Assembly: GCF_017094505.1 (NCBI RefSeq) | Contig: NZ_CP064787.1 | Location: 1,612,001-1,676,000, forward strand | Length of the DNA: 64,000 nucleotides | Source of the DNA: Halapricum desulfuricans | GTDB lineage: Archaea > Halobacteriota > Halobacteria > Halobacteriales > Haloarculaceae | Reading direction: 5' to 3' | Part shown: piece by piece, positions 9,815-18,869 of the stretch | Layout: each line of letters begins with the position of its first letter | Numbering within the stretch: the first letter of the stretch is position 1 | The notes under the pieces: model-generated | Seen by the model: the letters and a program-made list of their open reading frames with translations, nothing else | Told to the model about the DNA's origin: nothing | Databases searched by the model: none | Made by a program: the position numbers and the translations under genes

Positions 9815-10193
9815 GACGCCCGCACCTCGAGCGCCGCTGGCAATCGAGACGGATCTCGAACTCACGATCGACGATACCAGGGCCGAGGTCAGCTCGACCG
9901 GGGATCGACTATTTATAAATTTTCCGTCACTGGGTGCCGCCAATACGGCCCTGCGTGGCCTTCCACCGGGAAGAATTGGAGATTTCACCGAACTGCTGGA
10001 AGAGACAGATCTGACGGTCGAGGTACAATCACGCAGACGGACGGTAATGGCGATCGGAGCCGACGCCACCGCCGGCCCGCTCTCACAGCGGCTGGGTTTC
10101 GACCCGGCACAAGTCCGGGTCGCCGGCATCGCCGGTGCTGTGGGCCAGGAGTTCGCCGCTGGAGTTCGCTGGGTTCGCCAACTCCTCAGGTAG
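9807..10193 (+). CDS. Haloarchaeal protein of unknown function, paired with upstream small gene
   Basis: A 128-residue protein with a GTG start overlapping the preceding gene. The first ~70 residues look like a small beta-rich domain (LELTIDDTRAEVSSTGDRLFINFPS); the C-terminal third is helical and less acidic (GIAGAVGQEFAAGVRWVRQLLR). No catalytic motif is visible. The pair has normal local composition and is followed by decayed transposon DNA. Function unknown. Confidence 0.6.
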   Translation: MTETPAPRAPLAIETDLELTIDDTRAEVSSTGDRLFINFPSLGAANTALRGLPPGRIGDFTELLEETDLTVEVQSRRRTVMAIGADATAGPLSQRLGFDPAQVRVAGIAGAVGQEFAAGVRWVRQLLR

Positions 10194-10592
10194 CCAGGTT
10201 TCCGTGCTGCTCCGTCCCTGTCGAGCCACACCGAGTTCGACCTGCCCGTTGCAGCGGGGTCCTCACTCACCGATCGGAACGTCTACGAGCACAGTAGCTA
10301 CCTCGATCTGCTGATTGAACCTCTGAGTCGGTCACGCTGATTCTGACAGAGACTAGGTGGGTCAACTCAGTCGTGCGAGATACACCGCGCACGTCGTGCA
10401 CTTGCGTGGCGTGGTACTCGACCCTGGGGTCGCAACGAGAATCCAGACGAACATCAACCCCGACGTCACGGTCTCCACCGACCCAGGCCGACCCCGGCGG
10501 AATCCGTGAACCGTGACCGATGTGACCGCTGTCGAGGCTGTCGAATGCCGGCAAAAAGGCGTCTCCAGCCAGGTCAGGCGGCGTGTAAACAA
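10194..10592. other. Intergenic stretch without a supported gene
   Basis: No convincing gene on either strand. A 95-codon minus-strand open frame (10267-10554) has a composition unlike neighbouring proteins and no recognisable motif. The stretch lies just beyond the TnpB end hairpin and may be part of the same decayed insertion. Confidence 0.4.
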
Positions 10593-10614
10593 CCTCGGGC
10601 GCGGTGGCCCGAGG
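10593..10614. repeat. GC-rich hairpin at the 3' end of the TnpB relic
   Basis: A perfect 8-bp stem, CCTCGGGC / GCCCGAGG, with a 6-nt loop (GCGGTG). It lies just downstream of the TnpB stop on the minus strand and is followed by TTGTTTACAC. IS200/IS605-family elements in haloarchaea end in such a hairpin a few bases after tnpB. Read on the plus strand, it is followed by CTTTTCT and could also act as a terminator. Confidence 0.6.
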
Positions 10615-10628
10615 CTTTTCTAATTCCC

Positions 10629-10955
10629 TCAGCCGTGCGCTAGCACTCCCTGCTCAGCAAGCGAGCGGGATGAGGTTGGGCGGCTTACTCGCCCCGACCC
10701 GGACAGACGCACCAGCCGAACTTGCGGCTGGGTTTTGTGAGTCCGGTAATCTGATTCGTTGTCGTCGAGTTTTGCCGTCTCGCGCCACGCGATGTTCACC
10801 GACGCATTCCGGTCGGCGTGGTCTTGCACCACGTCACACTCGTCGTTCGGACACCGAAACCGCCGTCCCTGACGATACCCACGCTCACCACAGCACGAAC
10901 ACGTCTTCGAGTTGTAAATAGCCGTACACCCCCTGGGGATATTGTTAAAGAGATA
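10629..10955 (-). pseudogene. TnpB (IS200/IS605 transposase-associated nuclease) C-terminal relic
   Basis: Only the C-terminal part of a TnpB protein remains. Reading from about 10917 downward, the frame gives SKTCSCCGERGYRQG, then RFRCPNDECD and DHADRNASVNIAWRE. These are the four-cysteine zinc ribbon and the final RuvC segment, with the conserved aspartate in HADRNAS. The frame is closed by a stop just upstream (about 10955) and no N-terminal two thirds is present, so it cannot be active. The last ~45 residues are a low-complexity tail. The end hairpin follows directly. Confidence 0.8.
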
Positions 10956-11139
10956 CTATCCGAATGGGAGTATCCCCGGATTTCGAGCACGAATCGCTAG
11001 TTTCGGTACCGCCGTCATTTTGTGCGAGGGCGGACTCGGATTTGGAAATGACGACCGCGGGGCCGCCGATGGCTGTCAGTTTCGTCCTTGAGGAACCACG
11101 ACAGTGCCGGACATCGCGGCGGCTGTCGATCAGATTTTC

Positions 11140-11278
11140 TCGTCCGGATCGGCCACGCGTTCGGCCAGCGAATCGAGGTGGTCAATGCCGACCACGGCGA
11201 CGATGTCGGCGTCCACGCCCCCCGGAGTTCAACAGTGCGGGCACCATCCCGCAGTCGCGGTTGCTTCTCTTCACTCAC
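11140..11278 (-). pseudogene. Possible decayed gene fragment
   Basis: One minus-strand frame reads GVDADIVAVVGIDHLDSLAE then RVADPDEKI before a stop (about 11140-11235), which looks like the C-terminal beta-strand/helix of a real protein. The upstream codons (MSEEKQPRLRDG) are in a different frame. I read this as a frameshifted remnant, perhaps of a TraB-like protein, but the identification is weak. It sits in the same debris zone as the TnpB relic (10956-11270 has no intact gene). Confidence 0.3.
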
Positions 11279-12002
11279 TTGTCAGAATCGCAATAATCGA
11301 TTCGGTGAGAGTCGGCTCTAGTCCAGTGTCCCGGTATCCCGCTGCGAGGTTGACGTCGACAGCCCAATACTGGCCGTCGCTATCTTTGACCAAGTCAACC
11401 CCGACACCCCGAAGGTCAAATCGTTCAACAAGGTCTCGGAGCGACGCTGCAAGTGCTGGCCTGATCTCTACCCGGCCGATGAACTGTTTCTCCCCGTAGA
11501 GCTTCGAGGTGACGCGCCGCCCCGCGACGTGTATTTCCGACCCGTCGTTGACGGCATAATACTTGTAATCGACTGGTTCTGTCGGAATCAGTTCCTGATA
11601 AAAATCTCCCTCGCCGTTGAGTTCGGGTTCGTCGTTCCAGATGTAGTAGCCTTTAGCGACGTACTCGCCGTCAGGTTTCTCGAAGGTAACTTCAGGCGTG
11701 AGAAATCCCGTCTCCGAAAGCGCTTGAAGACCGACAAGCCGTGAACTGAACAAAATCACCGCCTGCAAGTTGTTCCACAGCACTATCCCCGTCCGTCGAG
11801 CATGCCTGAGAGCTGGGAGTGCACTCGGGAGTGTCTTCTTGTTAACGATCAACGAGAGGTCGGCGATCTGTTCTGGTGAGAGGGGTGATTGGGGATCGAA
11901 GAATCGAACCTGAAAGCCTGCATTCCGAAGACGCTCGGCTACGTCGCTGAACACCGGCTTGCTCTTTTGACACAGGATACCGATGCCGTGATTGCTTTCC
12001 AT
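11271..12002 (-). CDS. ATP-grasp-like protein (RimK/ITPK-like, uncertain)
   Basis: A 243-residue soluble protein. The N-terminus (about 1-80) resembles a pre-ATP-grasp fold (IGILCQKSKPVFSDVAERLR). The C-terminus has the arrangement expected of ATP-grasp metal and nucleotide binding: VAKGYYIWND, FYQELIPTEPVDYKYYAV, VEIRPALAASLRDLVERF and GVGVDLVKDSDGQYWAVDVN, where the final aspartate and asparagine match the usual magnesium ligands. It is shorter than typical ATP-grasp ligases. Substrate unknown. It stands alone next to transposon debris. Confidence 0.6.
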   Translation of the reverse strand: MESNHGIGILCQKSKPVFSDVAERLRNAGFQVRFFDPQSPLSPEQIADLSLIVNKKTLPSALPALRHARRTGIVLWNNLQAVILFSSRLVGLQALSETGFLTPEVTFEKPDGEYVAKGYYIWNDEPELNGEGDFYQELIPTEPVDYKYYAVNDGSEIHVAGRRVTSKLYGEKQFIGRVEIRPALAASLRDLVERFDLRGVGVDLVKDSDGQYWAVDVNLAAGYRDTGLEPTLTESIIAILTSE

Positions 12003-12299
12003 ACGGCTCTACAGTGGTGTTCAAGCGCGAATTTGAATAGCATTCGGGTGGGTAGCCGCTGTCTTCACGATTGTCTGTCGGTCGAATTGACTGAATGATA
12101 CCCAAGCCACCTGTCTCTGCCAAGTCGTCGGTCGCTGAAATATCAGTGACCGATACGCGCTATGTACTCAGCACGACTGGTGAAGTCTATCATCGATTGT
12201 GGGCTTCAACAAAGCCAGTCATAAGGGTTTCAACTGAGCTACACAGCGGGAGATTCCCGGACAAACGGCGGGATCGAGAAATCAAAATACTGTTGTGAA

Positions 12300-13673
12300 C
12301 TATCCCGCCCGACTCGCTTTCTCGGACGGCCCAGCATTTTCATCGGACTCTTCGTCTGACCCATTGGATGTGCCGGAACCGACGATCGTTCGGTCTGGCA
12401 ACGAGAAGTCCGATTCGCGGCCGATCGTGAACAGCCGCTCTGTACGGGTGAGTTCCTCGGTCGCTGGACTCGACTTCTCTATCTCTTCGTATTCGACGGC
12501 TACCCCGCCTTGGCAGGGTTCGATGCGGACGGCCAGTAGCTGGTAGGAGGGGTGAAAGACTGGTGGGAGGATCCCGATGAGTCCGTCACGACGGTGTAAC
12601 CGTTTGAGCCACGTGCCCGTGTTGACGACGATTCCCTCTTCGACTTCCGTTTGTTTCGGACGATGCGTGTGACCGTAACAGTAGACGACGGTATCGGGAT
12701 CCTGCTTGAACACCTTCTCGGCGGCGTCCTCATAAGGTGCGATGGGATCAACCGAGAGGTCAGTCTCGAAGACGCCAAAGCGATTGATCGTCTTCCTGAT
12801 GTCGCGTCGGATGAAGTACAGCGGGATCCCCACGAGTACTAACAGTCCGGCGACTGCGACGTTGATCGCGAGTAGAAACCACACTGCGGTCCCAGTCCGA
12901 CCGAACTGTCTGAGGAATGCTGTGATCCAATCGAACGGAAGCGACCAAATTCCCGCGAGATCCAGCCCCGCCAGGACCGCGAGGACGACACTGACGTTGA
13001 ACAACAGCAGAAACGGGACTAACGAATACCGCAATACTGGATTCATCTCCCGATAGAAGTATTTCGAGAAGAGCCACACCGGCATTCGCTCGGTCGGCGT
13101 AACTGCCTGCACATCTTTCAGCCAGTTGTATCGGCCGCGATCTGAGAGCTGGCCGGCGCGACTCGTCACGAGAGTGTTGTAATAATAACCGAGTGGCCGC
13201 GCGGATGGATTGCCGAAATCTTCGATGCGGTTGTTCGGATCCTGCTGGTGGCCATGTTCGAAGTAGATTATGTGCTCGCCGACCGACCGAGTCATCGAGA
13301 GGTCCTGAACGAGGGTCACGTTGTACGCGGCAAGCCGATCGCAATACTCGTCGTAGGCAGCCAGCTCGTGGTCGTGATTCCCTGGCAACAGTGTAATTGG
13401 CGTATTCTCTCCCGTTGCCCGAAGTTGGGCGAATAGCTCCGGATACGTCTCAACTAGCAAGTCGAACTTCTCGACACCCTCGGCTGTCGTGAGCTCCCAC
13501 AATCCGAACGCATCGCCATTGATGATGAGTTCAGCCGACTCAGTTGTCGTCTCCAAGCGCCGTAGAAACGCAAGCAACTCATCACGAAACTCGATATCTC
13601 CTAGTTGCTCGTCGCCGCCGATATGGAGGTCGCTGATGACGTAATAGACTGTCTCCCCCTCGTCGGTATCCAT
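12300..13673 (-). CDS. Membrane-associated calcineurin-like metallophosphoesterase
   Basis: A 457-residue protein with a calcineurin-like phosphoesterase domain split by membrane helices. The two-metal motifs are SDLHIGG near residue 13, INGDAFGLWE near 49, LPGNHDHE near 97, FEHGHQQDP near 153 and YGHTHRPKQT near 352. Between the last two motifs are two hydrophobic segments (about 222-250 and 262-290). The C-terminus is disordered and Ser/Asp-rich. The substrate cannot be told from sequence. Confidence 0.85.
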   Translation of the reverse strand: MDTDEGETVYYVISDLHIGGDEQLGDIEFRDELLAFLRRLETTTESAELIINGDAFGLWELTTAEGVEKFDLLVETYPELFAQLRATGENTPITLLPGNHDHELAAYDEYCDRLAAYNVTLVQDLSMTRSVGEHIIYFEHGHQQDPNNRIEDFGNPSARPLGYYYNTLVTSRAGQLSDRGRYNWLKDVQAVTPTERMPVWLFSKYFYREMNPVLRYSLVPFLLLFNVSVVLAVLAGLDLAGIWSLPFDWITAFLRQFGRTGTAVWFLLAINVAVAGLLVLVGIPLYFIRRDIRKTINRFGVFETDLSVDPIAPYEDAAEKVFKQDPDTVVYCYGHTHRPKQTEVEEGIVVNTGTWLKRLHRRDGLIGILPPVFHPSYQLLAVRIEPCQGGVAVEYEEIEKSSPATEELTRTERLFTIGRESDFSLPDRTIVGSGTSNGSDEESDENAGPSEKASRAG

Positions 13674-13875
13674 CTACACGATCTTTTTCTGCCACGCTTA
13701 TAGAGGTTTGTCGAGATGGATATTCATTTTGCTCCCAATCGTCATGGTCGCGACTCACACCCAAAACTTCGGTCCAATCAGATTCAACAGCGATATTCGG
13801 GATACGCCACTATTTTGTGGCCTCGTCGAAGCACCACGTGATCGTCCGCGAAAACTGTCGCTACGTACCGGGTGC

Positions 13876-14841
13876 TCACCGCGTGCCGTCCATCCGGCGG
13901 ATCCACGCACTCGGGTCGTCGAGTTCGTCGTCGCTGGGCAGATTCTCGGGTCGCTCCCACACCCGTCCGGCGAACTCGATCCCGCGGGCGTCGACGACCG
14001 CGTCGAAGAAGTCTTTGCCGCGCTCGTACTGGCGACGCTTCATGCCCAGCCCGAGCGCGCGCCGGATCAGTTTCTGTATCGGCCCGCGACCCCGTCGGCG
14101 GCGCTCGATCTCCGCGCGGAGGTCCTGATACTCCTCGTCGAAGGCCCGGTCCATCAGCAACTCGGCGTAGCCCTCGACGGCGGTCATCGTCGTGTCCAGT
14201 TCGCCCAGCGTCACCCGGTCGATGTCGCCCTCCGCGAGCCGATCGACCGCCGCCTCCATCCGGGATTCGAGGTGGTCGGGCAGCCACGGGGCCGCGCCGA
14301 ACTCCGCGGCGTGGGTCACCTCGTGGAAGGCGATCCAGCGGCGAAACCGGTCGCTGTCGGCCTCAAGCGAGTCGGCGACGCGCCGGACGTTCGGATAGAC
14401 GAAATACAGGGCGTGATCGTCCGCGTCGTCGCCGTCGGCCAGCAACAGCGGGTCGTACTGCCCGAGGACGTTGCGCGCGAGAAACGAGAGCGCGACCGTC
14501 ATCGAGCCGGTGTTGATCACGCGGGCCGCGGAGGGGAACATCCCGACGCGGTCTTCGAGCGGTGCCATCACCCGCCGGAACGTCTCGATGTTGTTGTCGA
14601 TCCAGTGGTGGCGGTTGATGATCTCGATGGTGTCCGGGAGGTCGAACTCGAACCCGGAGACCTCACGGACGCGGTCGCGCGCGTCGCGCACGTCGGTCGC
14701 GTAGCCCTCGCGCTCGGCCGGGCCGACCTCGAGCGTGCCGGGATCGGTCCCGGCCTTCGAGGCCTCGGCGACGGCGTCCCAGTCGATCGGGCCCGTCCCC
14801 GAAGCCTCCGTGACGGCCCGGACGCTGCGATAAAGTCCCAT
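13876..14841 (-). CDS. Zinc-dependent metalloprotease-like protein (DUF2342/zincin_2 family)
   Basis: A 321-residue soluble protein with an HEVTH zincin motif (near residue 171) inside RWIAFHEVTHAAEFGAAPWLPDHL. This family was once annotated as coenzyme F420 biosynthesis-associated because of its distribution in actinobacteria and haloarchaea; its function is unproven. Upstream features are RHHWIDNNIETFRRVM near 88 and SMTVALSFLARNVLGQYDP near 113. A downstream gene on the same strand was not found, so it may be monocistronic. Confidence 0.8.
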   Translation of the reverse strand: MGLYRSVRAVTEASGTGPIDWDAVAEASKAGTDPGTLEVGPAEREGYATDVRDARDRVREVSGFEFDLPDTIEIINRHHWIDNNIETFRRVMAPLEDRVGMFPSAARVINTGSMTVALSFLARNVLGQYDPLLLADGDDADDHALYFVYPNVRRVADSLEADSDRFRRWIAFHEVTHAAEFGAAPWLPDHLESRMEAAVDRLAEGDIDRVTLGELDTTMTAVEGYAELLMDRAFDEEYQDLRAEIERRRRGRGPIQKLIRRALGLGMKRRQYERGKDFFDAVVDARGIEFAGRVWERPENLPSDDELDDPSAWIRRMDGTR

Positions 14842-14880
14842 ACCCGCCGTACGGGACCGGCGAGTAAAGGACTTCGGCTC

Positions 14881-15096
14881 CTACTCGCGTCGCTTGCGGA
14901 GCACGGCGATAACGACGAGCACGAGCGCCAGCAGGGCGAGCGCCCACATCGACCGTGACGGGCCGTCGTCGGGTTCGCTCTCGTCGTCCGCCCGGTCGCT
15001 CGTGACGGAACTGAACGGCAGCGAGACGATGCCGTCCGCCGATCCCTCGATCGAGGCGTCGTCGAGGTGGATCTCGATGAATGTGAATTTAGCCAT
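14881..15096 (-). CDS. Small single-helix membrane protein
   Basis: A 71-residue protein beginning MAKFTFIEIHLDDASIEG. The middle is acidic and serine-rich; one helix (WALALLALVLVVIAVL) is followed by a basic KRRE tail, so the N-terminus would face outward. The ATG at 15096 is preferred over an in-frame upstream start nine codons earlier because MAKFTF begins the protein-like sequence. Function unknown. Confidence 0.65.
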   Translation of the reverse strand: MAKFTFIEIHLDDASIEGSADGIVSLPFSSVTSDRADDESEPDDGPSRSMWALALLALVLVVIAVLRKRRE

Positions 15097-15274
15097 ACAT
15101 GATCGTTCGCAGACGGAGTACAAAACCGTTGCCCAGGCGTTCGAGAACGCTGACGACGATCACACTGGCTCGGTCGCCACGAGCCGTGACAGCTACGGCA
15201 TCATTGAAAATATCTAATACGACAGCCGAGCGGTTCGGAAATGGTAAGTATCTCTCGGGGAAACGCCCGGTAGC

Positions 15275-16618
15275 GTGACATCGACAGCGCGGCGCGCGGG
15301 CGCGTTCGCCGTCGTCGGAGCCCTGTCGCTGGCGGTCCCAGTGCTCGAGCGCCTGTTCGATCGGCCGACGACGACCGTCGCCGCGGCCGTGCCGTTTCTG
15401 GCGATCACCGCCATCGCGCTGGCCGCGGCCGACGACGGCGTGCTCTTCGAGCTGTTCGCCCGACCCGGCGATCGACGAGACGGCAGACTGTATGGGCTGG
15501 CCGGCTTCGCGTTCGCTATCGCCGCGCTCTCCGTTCCTGCGACGTACTTCGGGATGGCGCTCCCGGCGTTCGTCACGAGCGTCGTCGTGCTCTCGGCCGG
15601 GAACCTCGCCGCCCACGCGGCCCGCGCCCGCAACGTCGAGCCGTTCGGTGCGATGGCCGCGTTCGTCACCGGCGGGACGCTGGCCGGCATCGGCGGCTAT
15701 CTGGCCGCGGCCGCGATCCTCGAAACCGGGTTCGCGCTCCCCGAGGTGGTCTTTCTGGCCGCGACCGGCGCGCTGACCGGCGGGCTGGTTCGATCGGTGC
15801 TGTTCGAGCGCGACGAACCGATCGTCCTGCTCGTGATCGGGCTGTTGCTATGGCTCTTTTCTGACCTCGAGATCGCCGTTACAGCGACCGGTATCGCCGC
15901 CGCGCTCGCCGTCACCGTCGCGCTCGGGTACGTCTCGTATGCGCTCGATACGGCCTCGATCCCGGGCATGTTGACCGGCGTCCTCCTGAGTCTGCTAACG
16001 CTGGTCGTCGGCGACGTCGGCTGGTTCGCGATGTTGATTACCTTCTTCGGTCTCGGCGGTCTCTCCTCGAAGCTACGGTACGACCAGAAGGTCAAGCGTG
16101 GGATCGCCGAACCGAACGAGGGAGCCCGCGGCAGCGGCAACGTCCTCGCTAACTCGGTGGTGGCGCTGTTCGCAGTCATCGCTCACGCCGCCAGTCCGCA
16201 GATGGCGGCCGCCCCCGAGGACCTGTTCCTGTTCGTCTTCGCCGGAGCAGTCGCGGCGGCGATGAGCGACACGCTCTCCAGCGAGATCGGCGGACTGTAC
16301 GACAACCCGCGGCTCATCACGACTCTCGAGGTCGTCGAGCCCGGCACCGACGGCGGCGTCACCTGGCAGGGGGAACTCGCCGGGCTGGTCGGAGCCGCGC
16401 TGATCGCCGGGATCGGTGCCGCGGCGTTCGATCTCGGCGGTCGCGGCGTCGGCGTCGTCGTCGCCGCCGGGCTGGTCGGGATGACCGTCGACAGCGTGCT
16501 TGGCGCGACTATCGAGGGGCGGCTGGTCGGCAATCAGGGCGTCAACTTCCTCGCGACGCTCGCGGCCGGACTGGCCGCAGGCGGGTTCGCGATCGCCTCC
16601 GGGGCCGTCACGCTGTGA
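15275..16618 (+). CDS. DUF92 family integral membrane protein
   Basis: A 447-residue polytopic membrane protein with a GTG start. The C-terminal half shows the DUF92 signature: SKLRYDQKVKRGIAEPNEG, ARGSGNVLANSVVALFA, AAMSDTLSSEIGGLYDNP, and VDSVLGATIEGRL with NQGVNFLATL. The plant member VTE6 phosphorylates phytyl phosphate, so a prenyl-phosphate kinase role is possible here but unproven. The GNAT gene follows after 6 bp and is probably co-transcribed. Confidence 0.85.
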   Translation: MTSTARRAGAFAVVGALSLAVPVLERLFDRPTTTVAAAVPFLAITAIALAAADDGVLFELFARPGDRRDGRLYGLAGFAFAIAALSVPATYFGMALPAFVTSVVVLSAGNLAAHAARARNVEPFGAMAAFVTGGTLAGIGGYLAAAAILETGFALPEVVFLAATGALTGGLVRSVLFERDEPIVLLVIGLLLWLFSDLEIAVTATGIAAALAVTVALGYVSYALDTASIPGMLTGVLLSLLTLVVGDVGWFAMLITFFGLGGLSSKLRYDQKVKRGIAEPNEGARGSGNVLANSVVALFAVIAHAASPQMAAAPEDLFLFVFAGAVAAAMSDTLSSEIGGLYDNPRLITTLEVVEPGTDGGVTWQGELAGLVGAALIAGIGAAAFDLGGRGVGVVVAAGLVGMTVDSVLGATIEGRLVGNQGVNFLATLAAGLAAGGFAIASGAVTL

Positions 16619-16624
16619 GTACCG

Positions 16625-17053
16625 ATGACAGTTCGAGAGATCCGGGCCGACGACCGCGACCGACTCCGGGAGATCCAGCGGGCCGTGCTGTCCGATCCCA
16701 GTCCGTCCGTGCTCGCGGCGGCGCTTGAGGGGCCGCTGTTCGGCCTCGTCGCCGAGGACTCGGGTGCTGTCGTCGGCTATCTGCTGGCCGTGATCGGCGA
16801 GACTCGCACGTACGTGCCGGAGCTGGCAGTCGCGGCCGATCGACAGCGCCGGGGTCACGGGTCCGCGTTGCTCGCGGCGGCGATCGATCGGCTCCGCGAA
16901 CGCGGCGTCCGGACCGTGCGACTGACGACGCGCGCGGACGATCCGGCCGCACGAGCGTTCTACGAGCAGCATGGTTTCGAAGCGGTCGAGCGAGTGCCCG
17001 ACCACTACGCCGACGCCGACGGCGTCGTCTACGAGCGTCGGATCGACGGCTAG
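16625..17053 (+). CDS. GNAT family N-acetyltransferase
   Basis: A 142-residue single-domain acetyltransferase. Motif A (acetyl-CoA binding) is LAVAADRQRRGHGSALLAAA (about residues 65-84) and motif B is ARAFYEQHGFEAVERV (about 110-125). It resembles RimI-type enzymes in size and layout, but the substrate cannot be assigned. It lies 6 bp after the DUF92 gene. Confidence 0.88.
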   Translation: MTVREIRADDRDRLREIQRAVLSDPSPSVLAAALEGPLFGLVAEDSGAVVGYLLAVIGETRTYVPELAVAADRQRRGHGSALLAAAIDRLRERGVRTVRLTTRADDPAARAFYEQHGFEAVERVPDHYADADGVVYERRIDG

Positions 17054-17107
17054 CGAGTATCGGACGGTCCGATCGGGAGACGTCCCGGAACGGGTCGTGA
17101 CCCGAGA

Positions 17108-18445
17108 TCAGGAAACGACTCGGAGACGGACTGACGCGGGCTTTTTGACGAACTGTCCCTCTTCGGTCGCAATCACTTCCCCGACGCCGCGCTGGGCGGC
17201 CACGTCGAGCACGCGCTGGTCGACCGGACCGTCGACGACGACCGTCGCGGGCGTCGTCTCCGCGTCGACGATGGCATCGAACGCCGCTCCGGCATCGCGT
17301 TCGTCGAGCGGGTTCAACCCCTCGTCGAGCAATCGAACTTGCCCGCTTTCACCCTCGATGACGCGTGCAATGTGATCGCCGAGCGTCCGTTCGCGCTCGC
17401 TCGCCTGACTCTCGCCGGAGTCGTCGTCTTCGCTCTCACTGGCGTCTCCGACATCGCTCTCGTCTGCTTCGACGTCGTTGTCGTCCGTTTCGGCGTCTTC
17501 GTCCGCTGGCTCCGATCGACGCTCGGGTTCGGCACTCGCCGTCGGCCCGTCTTCAGTCGTATCGTCGGACGGGTCGTCACCGTCGGTCGCTGTCACTCGC
17601 GCACTCGCGCCGTCCGCGAGCGTCTGCTGTTCGTCGCTGGTCGCCCCGAGCGCCTCCTCGTAGGTCGTCTTCTCGCGGAGAGCGGTCATGACCTCCTCCC
17701 GGGAGAGGTCCTCGACCGACTTGTCGTCGGGCGCGAACGCGACGTAATCGACGTCACCGACCTGCGCCAGTTCGCGCAGGATGAGCTCCCCGCCGCGATC
17801 GCCGTCGAGAAACGCCGTCACCGTGCGTTCGTCGGTCAGGCGGGCGACCGCGTCGGGGACGTTCGTCCCCTCGACGGCGATGGCGTTTTTGATGCCGAAC
17901 TGCAATAGCTGCAATACGTCGGCGCGTCCCTCGACGACGATGATCGCGTCGCTGCCGGCCACTCGCGGGCCGGCCGGATACCCCTCGAAGTCGGTGATCC
18001 GCTCGGCGCGGGCCTGCCGGCGGACCTCCTCGATGAGCTCCTGACTCGAGAGCACCGACTCGTCGAACCGCTCCAGCAACTCGGTCGCTCGCTCGACGAT
18101 CTCGCGGCGCTTGGCCTGGCGGACGTCTTCGAGATCGGTCACCTCGAAGGTCGCCCGACACGGTCCGACGCGGTCGATCGTCTCGAGGCTCGCTGCCAGG
18201 ATCGACGTCTCGACGCGATCGAGACCGCTGGCGATCGTCACCTTGCCGACCGACTGGCCGCCCTCCGAATCGATTTCGACATCTATCCGGCCGAGCTTTG
18301 CGGACTCCTGTAGCTTCCGGATCTCGAGTTCGTCGCCGAGCAACCCCTCGGTCTGGCCGAAGATCGCACCGACGACGTCACTCCGCTCTACCACCCCGTC
18401 GGCGGTGATCTGTGCGTGAATGAGGTATTTGGATGAATCCTGCAT
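17108..18445 (-). CDS. dnaG: Archaeal DnaG-like primase
   Basis: A 445-residue archaeal DnaG. The TOPRIM domain begins near residue 167, with AIIVVEGRADVLQLLQFGIK carrying the conserved glutamate and TVTAFLDGDRGGELILREL carrying the DxD pair. The archaeal N-terminal part (MQDSSKYLIHAQITADG, GQTEGLLGDELEIRKLQ) is complete. Between the TOPRIM and C-terminal domains lies an Asp/Glu/Ser-rich linker of about 100 residues, common in haloarchaea. In archaea DnaG is linked to the exosome as well as to priming. The start at 18445 excludes an implausible upstream extension of the frame. Confidence 0.94.
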   Translation of the reverse strand: MQDSSKYLIHAQITADGVVERSDVVGAIFGQTEGLLGDELEIRKLQESAKLGRIDVEIDSEGGQSVGKVTIASGLDRVETSILAASLETIDRVGPCRATFEVTDLEDVRQAKRREIVERATELLERFDESVLSSQELIEEVRRQARAERITDFEGYPAGPRVAGSDAIIVVEGRADVLQLLQFGIKNAIAVEGTNVPDAVARLTDERTVTAFLDGDRGGELILRELAQVGDVDYVAFAPDDKSVEDLSREEVMTALREKTTYEEALGATSDEQQTLADGASARVTATDGDDPSDDTTEDGPTASAEPERRSEPADEDAETDDNDVEADESDVGDASESEDDDSGESQASERERTLGDHIARVIEGESGQVRLLDEGLNPLDERDAGAAFDAIVDAETTPATVVVDGPVDQRVLDVAAQRGVGEVIATEEGQFVKKPASVRLRVVS

Positions 18446-18644
18446 TGGTGATCTGGGTCGTCTGACCCGGTGATGATGCCATGACTGAGCGCATGGACGG
18501 CCATCTGTACGAGATCCAATCGCAAATGCCTGTCGAGAGCCGAATACGCCCGGACGGCGATTTTGATCAAAATAATTCTTCAAACACGCACACTGATTGT
18601 CAATAGTAACGGTTAAGGGACTATAGGAGTAAATACGGCCAACT

Positions 18645-18869
18645 GTGACCGAACGAGTACAGATCGCATTGTGGGGCGCAGTCGCGTTCGTCCTGATCAC
18701 ACTGGCCGTGCCGTGGTTCATGTGGCGTTCAGGGGAAGTCGTCGCCGGATTGCCGATATGGATCTGGTGGCACGTCGGCTGGCTCGCGCTGGCGAGTGTC
18801 GTCTTCTACGTGTTCACCCGACGAGCGTGGGGACTCGGCGTCGAGCGCGGAGGTGGTCACCGTGGCTAA
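18645..18869 (+). CDS. DUF3311 small membrane subunit paired with a sodium symporter
   Basis: A 74-residue two-helix membrane protein with a GTG start. The pattern LAVPWFMWRSGEVVAGLPIW then WWHVGWLALASVVFYVF is typical of DUF3311. Genes of this family usually sit directly before a solute:sodium symporter, as here, and are probably accessory subunits. The 3' end overlaps the symporter start by 8 bp. Confidence 0.82.
   Translation: MTERVQIALWGAVAFVLITLAVPWFMWRSGEVVAGLPIWIWWHVGWLALASVVFYVFTRRAWGLGVERGGGHRG

Noticed and set aside
12003-12299. Possible insertion-sequence end (a GGCTTTGTTGAAGCCC palindrome-like string) upstream of the ATP-grasp-like gene
   Set aside because: A single short string without transposase remains or a second end; not enough to call an element.
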